This document shows positions 12,026-21,873 of a stretch of 64,000 nucleotides of DNA, one piece after another. Location of the stretch: assembly GCA_963854835.1 (NCBI GenBank), contig OY978525.1, positions 56,914,855 through 56,978,854 of the forward strand. Direction: 5' to 3'. Position 1 is the first letter of the stretch, and each line of letters opens with the position of its first letter. Below the pieces are notes generated by a model. The model worked only from the letters and a program-made list of their open reading frames with translations, searched no databases and was not told the DNA's origin. This stretch comes from Megamerina dolium. Lineage: Eukaryota; Arthropoda; Insecta; Diptera; Megamerinidae. The position numbers were made by a program, and so were the translations under genes.

Positions 12026-12129
12026 CTTACTTACTTATGTGGCCATAACAACCGAATATCGATTTAGGCCGAATACAATATGCTTCGCCAGCCATCTCTG
12101 TTCTTCGCTAGTTGGCGCCAGTTAGAAAT

Positions 12130-13400
12130 TCAAAGCGCCGTCAGGTTCTCCAGTACTTGGTCTTTCCACTGGAGGTTAGGTCTTCCTCTTCCACGCCGTC
12201 CTTCAGCGGGCTCCGAATATAACACCTTCTTAGCTGGAACGTGTTCTTCCATTCGCTCGACATGACCTAGCCAGCGCAGCCGCTGGATTTTAATGCGCTT
12301 TACTATGTCAATATCGGCATACAGCTCGTGCAGCTCATGGTTGTACCTTATTCGGTACTCGCCACCGACGCAAATAGGTCCAAAGATCTTACGTAGGACT
12401 TTTCTCTCGAAAACTCCAAGCATTCTCTCATCCGAAGTGGAAATTGTCCAGGCTTCAGCGCCATATGTTAGGACAGGCATGATGAGAGATTTCAAGAGTG
12501 TAGTTTTCGTTCTTCGACAGAAAGCTCGACTTCCCAATTGCTTACTCAGCCCAAAGTAACACCTGTCAGCAAGAGTTATCCTACGCATGATCTCCAAGCT
12601 GACGTCATTACTGCTGTTAATGCTGGTTCCAAGATAGACAAAGTCCCTTACTACTTCAAAAGCGTAGTTATCAACAGTGACGTGTTGTCCAAGACTCCGG
12701 GACTCTTTGTTTGTTGACACTAGATAATACGTCTAGCCCTCGTTCACCGTAAGACTCATAGGACGCGACTCTCTTTCTAACTCTGAGAATGCTGCACTGA
12801 CTGCTCGGGTGTTCATGCCGATTATGTCAATATCGTCGGCATACGCTAACAGCATGACACTTTTGTTGAAGATAGTGCCATTATGTCGTAAATCAGCAGC
12901 TCGTATTATTTTCTCCATAATAAAATTGAAGAAGTCGCACGATAACGAATCAACTTGTCTGAAACCCCGTTCGGTATTAAACGGTGCGGAGAGATCCTTC
13001 CCAATTTTCACTGCAGAGTCGAATGAGCTTTGCAGGAATACCAAACTCAGACATTGTTGCGTAGAGGTAATCCCTTACCGGACTGTCGAAAGCGGCTTTA
13101 TAATCAACAAATAGGTGGTGTGTGCCCATCTTTCTTGGGTCTTCGACAGGATTTGGCGCAGTGTAAAAATTTGGTCGATGGTATATTTACCAGATCTGAA
13201 GCCACACTGATAAGGTATAATCAGGTTGTGGAGCATGGGCTTCAATCTTTAACACAATACGCTCGATAGAACCTTGTATGCGATACTCAGGAGACTTATT
13301 CCACGGTAGTTGGCGCAAATTGTGGGGTCTCCTTTTTTATGTACAGGACAGAGAACACTAAGCCTCCAATCATCAGGCATGCTTTCATCCGACCATATTC
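12130..13400 (-). pseudogene. RTE-1 reverse transcriptase and C-terminal region (left arm)
   Basis: Pieces in order on the minus strand: an RT finger region broken by stops, LSAPFNTERGFRQVDSLSCDFF (12733-13044; family RQGDS has G to V), AYADDIDIIGMN with intact YADD, then a TAG stop after NEG, and the 196-aa C-terminal block (12130-12720) with YLGTSINSS, YGAEAWTIS, RWLGHVERMEEH and RGRPNLQWKDQ, the hallmark RTE tail. A short deletion removes residues before AVKIG-like sequence. Dead copy. Confidence 0.85.
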
Positions 13401-13410
13401 TTCTTATGAG

Positions 13411-13978
13411 CTAATGCATGCAGGCGAGCAGCTCATCACCTCCGGTCTTAAACAACTCGGCAGGCAGGCCGACAGTTGGACCAAAGGTACCTTCCTTGCC
13501 CACCCTGGCATTAAAGTCTCCAAGCACGATTTTGATATCGTGGCGGGGGCAGCGGTCGTAAGCTTCTTCGAGGCGCTGGAAGAAGCTCTCCTTGACCACG
13601 TTGTCCTTCTCTCGTGAACTGTGAGACAATATGTCGTAGTCTCTTGCTGACCAAAAATCCACATCCTAATTCGTGCCTTTCAGCATGGCGACTGTAGTAG
13701 ATGTCACAGGACGCTCTTTTGGAGCAGCCCTGTCCCGTCCATCGCATTTCTTGGAGAGCGTTGATGTCAGCTCTGTATTTTTCGAGGACATCAACCAGCT
13801 GGATAGAGGCTTCCTCCCTATAAAGGAACCGGACATTCCAGGTGCATATCCGTAAATCATGGTACTTTTTTCGTTTGCGGGGGTCATCAACAAAGGGGGT
13901 AGTCCGTTTCCGAGGCATTTTTATATTGTTCATGGAGCAAGTTTTTTTTATGTGGCGGGTGCCAAACCCAACGCACAA
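13411..13978 (-). pseudogene. RTE-1 endonuclease remnant (left arm)
   Basis: Minus-strand translation contains MPRKRTTPFVDDPRKRKK, then LRICTWNVRFLYREEAS, DINALQEMRWTGQG and, in another frame, KIVLGDFNARVGKEGTF, the first half of an apurinic-type endonuclease. The match then jumps directly to GLPAELFKTGGDELLACMH from the RT start. Relative to RTE-2 about 1 kb is deleted, including the SDH-type catalytic end of the endonuclease. Confidence 0.8.
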
Positions 13979-14262
13979 CCTCTAACCGAGGAGATTTTCG
14001 CCACTCACTTCAGCCGGTGGTCGCCACATGGAGGGCCCCCATTAATAATAATGAAGACGCCATCATATAGTAAGCAGAGCAAGCTACATGACTACCCCTC
14101 ATTAACAAATAAAGGTATCATCACATAGAGCTCAGATCAAACTACATGACAGCCAGTGAGTTGACTTGCGATGAATTCAACAAGGATTGCCCTAGCCCCA
14201 CCCGGTTGAGGCAATTAGACACGTTACCTTGTGAAAACACCACCAGACCAATAAAAAGCTTA

Positions 14263-16612
14263 GCTTAATAAAAAGGGAGTACAGATAACAACAAAAGAGG
14301 TGAGTACCTACTTGAATTCATTCTTAGGCATGGCGTCTCCATTATAAATTGGGGTGATGAACCAACATTTGTGAATGTTATCAGAGGGGAGGTTCTAAAC
14401 CTCACTTTCTCAAGCAATAATGTTATGTCTGAAATATCAAATTGGCACGTCTCTCAGGAGGTATCCATGTCGGATTATATGCATATAAGGTTCGACCTGG
14501 GTGCCTGTGATACCCGAACGACAATTTACAGAAACCATAGGAATGTAAACTGGGATGTTTTTCATGTCCATTTAGAACCGGACGTTAACCACTCAGGGTC
14601 TCAAATTGCACTGAAATCTGAGCTTGAGCATGAAACAAATAAGCTTCTCTCACGAGGGCCTTCAATGAGGGTTGTCCAGCAAACAGGCGGAAATTGCGTA
14701 GGACAGTTGCTTGGTGGAACAATACACTTATGGGACTAAGAAAAGAGGCCAGAAGGCTATTCAATAAAGCAAAAGAAACAGTCGACTGGGTGTCCTATAG
14801 CGCTGCTTTAACTAACTTCAACAAAGAATTGAGGAGCTTCAACAGAGCTATCTCCACGTAGCATTGTGACAAGATTGAGAGTCTTCCACAAGCCGTCCAT
14901 TTTGAAAAAGCCTTACAAAAATATTACTCGAACGGCATATGTACCCTGAAAAATCAAGATGGAACGTATACGAAAAATCTGGGTGAGACCAGTAAACTTC
15001 TACTGGATACTCACTTCTCGGGTAATTGTCTGTACTTTGAACACCCAACGCTAGTTGATACAGTTATCATCACCAGAACTGATGACAGAAAACTAGTATA
15101 TGAAATGTTCCATAATAAACGGGTATAAAGGGCTATTTCATCCTTTGTTTATTTGTTTATGTGGCCATAACAACCGAATATCGATTTAGGCCGAAAATAA
15201 CATGCTTCGCTAGCCATCCTTTAGGCCATACAAATTCCCAGGGCCATCTACCCTTGTTTACAACAGCAAGGAGCTAGGTGCATAGTCCCTTCACTGACCC
15301 AACTATACAAAGCTAGTATACTCTTAGACCATATACCTAAAAGATGGGCTTAGGTTAAGGTGGTGTTTATTCCAAAAGCAGGAAAAAACCCGAACAATTG
15401 CCTAAATCCTACAGACCTATTAGTCTCAGCTCATTTTTCCTTAAAACAATAGAAAATATATTAGATCAGCACATTAGGGAAAATAACCTTGTTAAATTCA
15501 CTTTACACAAAGTCTGTGCCTACCAACGTGGCAAATGCACTGAGACAGCAATTCACAACCTTACGCTGGTTATTAAAAAGGCTATTGAATCCAAACAAAT
15601 AGCTCTGTGTTCATTGACATCTCTGGAGCTTTTGACAACACTTCTTACGAGGTCACTATAACGGCCTCTGTTTAAAAGGAGTATCACTACTTTTAATTAG
15701 ATGGATCTTATCCATGCTAAAATCTAAACAAACTAAACAATCTAGGATTTACAACCCAAGGCTTCGCAAATGACCTTGTAGTATATATTGTAGGCTGGCA
15801 TGAACAGACCATATCAGAACGCATGCAACAGGCCCTAACATATATTAGCAAATGGTGCAAAGAAAAGGGACTCATCATCAATCCTCTGAAAACTGCACTA
15901 GAGGTATTAACTTAATAGGTTCAACACTAAATGGCACTACTTTACAATTCTTCAATGAAGCGAACTATCTAGGAGTAATCCTAGACAAAACGCTAACATG
16001 GAACTCTCATTTAAAGAAAGTCACAACCAAAGCTACATGGGCATTCTTTGCCTGTTCAAGGCTAAATATGGGGTTTAAATCCCCAAATGACATACTGGAC
16101 TTTCACCACCGCCATAAAACCGATTGTCAATTACACAAGTCTCGCATGGTGGCCAAAAGTAAGACAAAGAAAGGCAGCAACAGAACTTAATAAGCTGTTT
16201 CGAAATCGTTATAAGCGCCAAGGAGGTTATCAGGAAATGGAAGGAAAAGAAGTTTGCAAAACTTTGGCTCAATAGTGCTGGGCAGCGTCAAGCAAAACAA
16301 TTCCTAATCCCATATAAAGGGTTATCTAAAAAGATTCTCATGTTGGGTAGAGCTGACCTACGCATTTTTTGTGGGTATTTTACAGGCCACTGCAGCCTTA
16401 GATACTCCCTAAAGAAGTTAGATCTATCTGACACTGATGTCTGCAGATTCTGCAACTTAGACACTGAAAGCTCAGAGCACATTTTCTGTGAATGTCAAGC
16501 TCTTGGCAGACAAAGACTAAACCACTTTGGTGATAGTACAGTGCCTCCATATAAATTGTGTAATAACGAACCCAACAAAGTGCTGAAATTCATTAAAATT
16601 CTGAAAATATAG
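14263..16612 (+). pseudogene. LOA-1 ORF2, rest of endonuclease, RT and C-terminal zinc region
   Basis: Continues the LOA-1 ORF2 after the RTE. Blocks in order: GSTDNNKRGEYLLEFILRHG, INWGDEPTFVNVIRGEVL and SDYMHIRF (endonuclease end, H of SDH changed to Y); a broken linker; YKFPGPSTLVYNSKELGA and KSYRPISLSSFFLKTIENIL (RT, open 15398-15661); NYLGVILDKTLTWNSHLK (thumb, open 15852-16190); and a C-terminal CRFCNLDTESSEHIFCECQ zinc motif (open 16340-16612). The RT YxDD core and an RNase H domain are not recognisable. Many frameshifts; interrupted by a 68-bp RTE scrap at 15147-15214. Confidence 0.75.
15139..15222 (-). mobile_element. 68-bp RTE 3-prime scrap with 8-bp target duplication (left arm)
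   Basis: 15147-15214 is the last 50-odd bases of the RTE family (TGTGGCCATAACAACCGAAT on the plus strand) plus an ATAAACAAATAAAC-type tail, on the minus strand. CATCCTTT at 15139-15146 is repeated at 15215-15222. Removing the insert restores an AISSFRPYKFPGP reading across the LOA-1 RT, confirming a real insertion. Confidence 0.9.
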
Positions 16613-16778
16613 AGTTACCTAAAGACTTCACAATAGATCAAGTATATATTGTTTTCTTTCCTTAAATTTTTTAATTAAATTATCAAACGTTCAATTGTGT
16701 ACAAGCAAGTAGGTCAATTATATTTATATTTTATTTTATTTAATTGCTTTTGATTTTTTAATGTGTAATGTCTATGTG
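16613..16778. other. AT-rich spacer between LOA-1 and Tc1
   Basis: No coding sequence seen. It probably contains the LOA-1 3-prime untranslated end; no clear tail or target duplication was found. Confidence 0.4.
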
Positions 16779-17725
16779 CAGTGAGTTACAAAATTGTTCA
16801 TAAAAAAATATTTCGCCACATTTTATCTTTAAAATTGCAAATTGCAGTAGCTAAAGTTTTGTTGTAAATGAGGTCTTTTTTGCCTGTACAAGCGATTAGC
16901 ATATGGAAAAAATTTAGCGAAATTCATTGTGATGTTGCCGTTATCGGCAACACTTCGTGAACACTTTTGTAACTGAAGCATTCACTTAAGTTTCAGAATC
17001 GATTGCGTTAACATCAATTATTAATTCCAACAGTTTTTAATTTTTCATAGGTAATATAAAATAAAGGTAATATAAAAAAAAAAAGTGAAAGATTTTGGCT
17101 GAATTTCATCCTTTGTTGTAGAACTAAAAATGCCGAAAATTATCGATGCCGTAACGCGTGGCGCTATTGAATCCATAGTGAAAGAAGTAAAATCGTTTAG
17201 CCAAATCGAAAGGAAATTCAACGTTTCGATGGGCTTTATATCGAAAATAAGAAATTCTTGTGAAACAAGAATTTCTCAGGCTCAATTTGCGGGCGACCGC
17301 TTAAATTGAGCTTGATTATTAAAAAAATGGTCAAGAGACTAATTGTATTTGGAGCAGTTAACATTACTGTACAAGCTCATAAAGAGGTGTCTGAGGATTT
17401 GAATTTGGATGTGTCCAGTTAGACAGGCCGCAGATGCTTGAAAGATGCTGGTATGAAAGCTAAAACTAAAGTATGAAAGCCATTGCTTACTGCTAAGCAT
17501 AGTGCTAAATGCTTGAAATTTGCAAAGGATCACATTAATTGGGGCTTAGCTCAATGGAAATTGGTAAATTGGTCTGATGAGTCAAAAATCAATCGCTTGG
17601 GCTCTGATGGCCGAATTCATCATCATGAATACAATATTGTTTTGTTCACCCAATTTGGAATTGGAGCCAGTCTCAAGAGTTCAAATTGGTCATGCCTCAT
17701 CATCATGTTTTTTAAATACAATGAG
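16779..17725 (+). pseudogene. Tc1-like transposase remnant (left arm)
   Basis: A start at 17131 gives MPKIIDAVTRGAIESIVKEV and an HTH-like FSQIERKFNVSMGFISKIR, followed after frameshifts by VKRLIVFGAVNITVQAHKEV, RCLKDAGMKAKTKV and LLTAKHSAKCLKFAKDH...WSDESKINRLGSDG, the Tc1-family block with the second catalytic D (open 17483-17734). The C-terminal catalytic E and downstream terminal repeat are missing where LOA-2 begins. A CAGTGAGTTACAAAATTG stretch at 16779 could be the left terminal repeat, but no TA is directly next to it. Confidence 0.7.
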
Positions 17726-17739
17726 ACAACGTAAAAAGG

Positions 17740-18130
17740 CCATGAAGTCGTCGGAGAAGACCATTGAGCAGCTCTAAGGTGCAAAAATCAGCTATCCAAG
17801 CAATGGCTGTGCGAGACAGTGGAGCACCTAACCGGTTTGTGGGAGGGTGCGAAGCTCAAATGTGACAGCCTAACTGCCTTGTCGACAAAGAGGAAGATGG
17901 TGATTGTTGTTTATGGCAATGCTGTGACCAGCGACATCATCCTCAGAATGCTGCAGCGCCAGAACGCCTGTGTGAAGGACACTTCCAAATGGAGTGTTAT
18001 CCGCGCAGAAGAGTTTGGCGAGGCAGAAAGGGCAGGTGTCGTACTCACCGTGAGGGGTGCGACGCGGCTCCTGGCGTGGGGCTAGTTGCAGATTCTGCAA
18101 GGAACAAGCCATTAGGGCGGGAGGTGGTCC
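17740..18130 (+). pseudogene. LOA-2 ORF1 C-terminal fragment (DUF4780-like)
   Basis: The open stretch 17819-18085 has VEHLTGLWEGAKLKCDSLTA, VIVVYGNAVTSDIILRMLQR and TSKWSVIRAEEFGEAERAGV, the end of the DUF4780-type ORF1 domain found in LOA elements. The N-terminal two thirds are missing. A frame change precedes ORF2. Confidence 0.6.
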
Positions 18131-18140
18131 CGCGCCAGGA

Positions 18141-21100
18141 AGCACTAAATGTGTGTCAACTCAATATTCAAAGCTGATGCAAAGCAGCATCAGCAATGAT
18201 GGTGCGGAGCTTCGATGAGGATGTGCTTGACATTGCACTGGTTCAGGAGCCCTGGATCCTTCATGGAAGGATCAAAGGCCTATCTGCACAAAAGACCACT
18301 TTGTTTTATCCACAAACAGAGGGGAACTTGAGGACATGCATTTTAGTTAGATATGGGATACGTGCGATTCTAATGTCTAACTTGTGAGCACCGGATATCA
18401 CAGTAGTGAGAATAAGTGACGGTGCGGGATCATTTATGATCGCATCAGCATACCTTCCATACGATTCTCCAGACGAACCACCTTCAAGAGAGGTGGAAGC
18501 TCTAGTGAGATTCTGTGATGGTAAGGGGGTTGGTCTGATCTTAGGCTGCGATATCAATGCGCACAGTTCTGTGTGGGGCAGCAGCAATGAAAATTATAGA
18601 GGAGAGTGTCTACTCGAATTTATAGAAAGATTTGGTCTACAAGTTGCCAATAGGGGAACAGAACCGACCTTTGTCGATGCACGTCGTTGCGAGGTCATTG
18701 ATGTTACTCTGACGAATGTCAAAATGTTGGATAGGATTTTGGATTGGAGGGTTGTGGATAGACTAACCATGTCGGACCACAGGGCCATTCAGTTCTGGGT
18801 TACGTCAGATAAAAGACATAGGAACGACTGTAGAATGGTAAGGATACCGAAACGAACGAACTGTACAAAGTACTGTGAAGTTTTTGTGGAATTATTGCCA
18901 GAAAGGTTTAAGAAAACTAGAACAACCGCAGCTGTTGAGTATCAGGTGAGTGCTATCAGCTCAGCCATGATCAAAGCATTTGAAGCTTCATGTCCTCTGA
19001 CGGTAGTGGACGAAGGAGATCCCACTCCATGGTGGAATGGGGAACTGGAATCCATGAAAAAGGAGACAAGGAAGGCTTTTAATCGTCACATGAGAGGGGA
19101 CCCCAACACATGGGACGACTACAAGTCAAAGAAAAGGGAGCTGAAGAAGACTCTACGCAACCGTAAAAGGAAAACGAGTAGGGAATTCTGCTCAAATATG
19201 CAAGATATGACCGATGTATGTAGATTACAGAGGATCATATCAAAGGACCCGGTGTCAAAGTTGGGATTAATTCGCAAAACGAATGGATCCTTTACAGAGA
19301 CAATCGGAGAGTCACTGAAATACCTGATGGAGGTGCATTTTCCAGGAAGCTTTAGATCGGAAGATCCTTGGGAAGCCACCCGCAAGTGTGCAAACAGGAA
19401 TGAACGATTGGAAGCTGAAAGGATAGACACCAGAGATGGAGTGATAAACGCCATTAAGAGTTTCTCTCCATTCAAAACAGCGGGTACAGACGGGATATTT
19501 CCAGCCCTACTTCAGTGGGGTGCAGAAGCTCTGGTAGACAGGTTCTTGGGAATATTTATTACTTGTCTGGCTACAGGATATATCCCGACTCAATGGAGAG
19601 AGACTGAGGTTGTCTTTCTTCCAAATCCGGGAAAAAGGGACTACTCAGAGGCTAAATCTTTCCGGCCGGTTAGCTTGACCTCCTTTCTGCTTAAATGTAT
19701 GGAAGGAGTACTGGCGGACTACATGGAAAGGACAACACTTCTGACAAAACCACTGAGCAGTTGTCAGCACGCCTACAGAGATGGCAAATCCACTGAAACG
19801 GCCCTGCACGAACTAGATCGCGTAGCGGAGAGGGAACTGTCTTGTGGAGGGATATCTATGTCTACCTTTATGGATATAGAAGGTGCCTTCGATAAGATTG
19901 GTTTCGATAAGCTAAGGATGGCCCTTGCTACTCGTGAAGTCAGCCCAACCATTATAAGGTGGGTGGACTGCATGCTGAGGAAAAGGGCAATAAACTTTCA
20001 AAATGGGAGTTACAGACTCAGAGGTAGGGTAGTCAAAGAGTGTCCACAGGGGGGAGTATTATCGCCCATCCTTTAGAACATCACGGTCGATTCCCTACTT
20101 CAGCTTCTGGACTCAAAAGGCATACACACCGTCGGGTACGCAGATGACATAGCGGTAACGGTGAGCGGCAAGTTCCTGGACACTATTTATGATACCATGA
20201 GAGGTGCACTCAAAATGGTTGAAGGATGGTGCACGGAACAAGGTCTCTCTGTAAATGCTAGTAAGTCGGAAACAGTACTCTTTACTAAAAGGAGGACTGG
20301 ACTAACAATAGACCCTCTTAGGCTTTTTGGATCGACCATCAACGTATCCAAGGAAGTAAAGTATCTAGGTGTCATCCTGGATAACAAGCTGACTTGGAAT
20401 AGTCACGTCGATAACAAGATTCAGAAGGGCAAGCGGGTATTGCATCAGTGTAAGAGAGTGTTCGGTCTCATGTGGGGAATTACTCCCAGAGCAGCGCACT
20501 GGATCTACACAACGATGGTCACGCCCTTAATAATATATGCTGCTGTGGTCTGGTAGCCTAAGGTCACCCAAAAGACCGCGAAAAGCAAGTTAGATAGGGT
20601 GCAAAGAATGGCTTGTATTGGGATTACCGGAGCTATCCGGACGACCCCAGCAGAAGCATTGGAAGTATTTCTCGGGCTGCTGCCGTTGGACTTGCATATT
20701 ATGAAGTCAGCGGCATTAACAGCATTACGTCTGAAGACAACCAATAATTGGTATGAATTCGGCACAAAGAGGGGGCACAGGGGCATCCTGTCATTGCTAT
20801 ATAGCAGTGTAAAGGAGGCGCAAATGCCAATGGAGGGAATGGGTAGGCTGAAGATGACTGAAAAGTCACACAGAACACTCATTGAAGACGGCCTCATCAT
20901 GATGTATGTGAGGAAAATGACATCAGTATTTTTGCAAATGGTTCATTAATGAATGGCAGAGCGGGTGCTGGAATCTTCTCTAAAGAGTTGGGACTGGCAT
21001 GCACTCTGAATCTGGGAAGATACGTATCGGTCTATCAAGCAGAAATGCTTGGTCTAATGCATGCGCTAGACCATCTACTGGATGGAAAGGTGCAAGGTAA

Positions 21101-21796
21101 GAAAATCTTGCTAGCACTCGATAACCAGGCGGTGGTCAGGCGGCTGCAACAACCTACGGTATCTTCTAAGTTGGCGCTCGAATGTGTTCAGAAACTTAAT
21201 GGGTGTGCTCGTAGTAATGCCATTACTCTTATGTGGGTGAAGGGACACATTGGTATAGAACAAAATGAAGCTGCAGACGCCTTGGCTAGACAAGGATCTG
21301 AACATGAATTTTATGGACCGGAACCAGTAGTTGCTCTCAGCAACGGGACCTTGAATGCAAAGGTCGAAGAGTGGATAAAAAAACTCCATCTCACGAGATG
21401 GGAGACCTTATCCACTTGTAGACAGGCAAAGGCTTCGTTGAGGCTATCAAAGGGCAGTGAATCGGGGAGGGCTCTCAGTCTAGGACAGTTAACTCTAAGC
21501 TGGTTGACTGCATTAATAACTGGGCATGGCAATTTCAGGTACCACCTCAGCAAAATGGGTCTTGTTGATGGGGAGGATGCTGATATTTGCAGATTATGCA
21601 TACAATAGGCAGAGACAGCGGCGCACATAGTGTGCCAGTGTCCTGCATTGGCAAGCAGGAGGATGTTTACACTGGGTCGCCAATTTATTGATGAACTCGA
21701 AATGTGGAACATACCCCACAAAGAGATACTTGAAATAACGCGTGATGTTATTATGAGGAAGGAAGTAGAAGAATTCTGCAACCGAACAAATAATTA
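18141..21796 (+). pseudogene. LOA-2 ORF2: endonuclease, RT, RNase H, zinc region
   Basis: Endonuclease starts LNVCQLNIQS, stop, CKAASA and IALVQEPWILHGRIKGL; LILGCDINAHSSVWGS and LTMSDHRAIQF keep the catalytic residues. The main open frame is 18406-20076 (556 aa), up to ECPQGGVLSPIL (RT motif B). TAG at 20074-20076 replaces the W expected in this family; RT motif C YADDIAVTV and thumb YLGVILDNKLTWNSHVD follow (20161-20556), with another W-to-TAG at 20554. RNase H (20949-21608) has MWVKGHIGIEQNEAADALAR. The tail has CRLCIQ, stop, AETAAHIVCQC. At least five single stops inactivate an otherwise complete pol gene. Confidence 0.85.
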
Positions 21797-21873
21797 ACAC
21801 ACGATTTAAGGGAAGAAAAGGGACCCATATAAGTGGTCTGATTCGGCTAATCCCTAATATATATATATATACA
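21545..21873. other. Unpaired loop of P2
   Basis: Holds the end of LOA-2 ORF2, its 3-prime untranslated region and a short TA run. GGTACCA ends the left arm at 21538-21544 and TGGTACC starts the right arm at 21874-21880; identity stops exactly there. Confidence 0.9.

Larger units (their letters stand above)
12026..14249 (-). mobile_element. RTE-1, RTE-clade retrotransposon inserted in LOA-1 (left arm)
   Basis: Reverse-strand RTE with both ends present: 5-prime start GGTCTGGTGGTG at 14249 and 3-prime end GGCCACATAAG with TAAG-repeat tail at 12026. Flanked by a 13-bp target duplication. It is shorter than RTE-2 because the second half of the endonuclease and the start of the reverse transcriptase are deleted. 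RTE elements encode one ORF (endonuclease plus RT) and end in short tandem repeats, as here. Confidence 0.9.
17726..21873 (+). mobile_element. LOA-2 retrotransposon, left arm plus loop
   Basis: LOA-clade element truncated in ORF1 at its 5-prime end, then ORF2 complete to its stop at about 21796, a short 3-prime untranslated region and a (TA)n-like end (CTAATATATATATATATAC) at 21854-21872. The last 329 bp lie in the P2 loop and have no partner in the right arm. ORF1 and ORF2 are broken by a few stops only, so LOA-2 is the least decayed element in the window. Confidence 0.85.
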
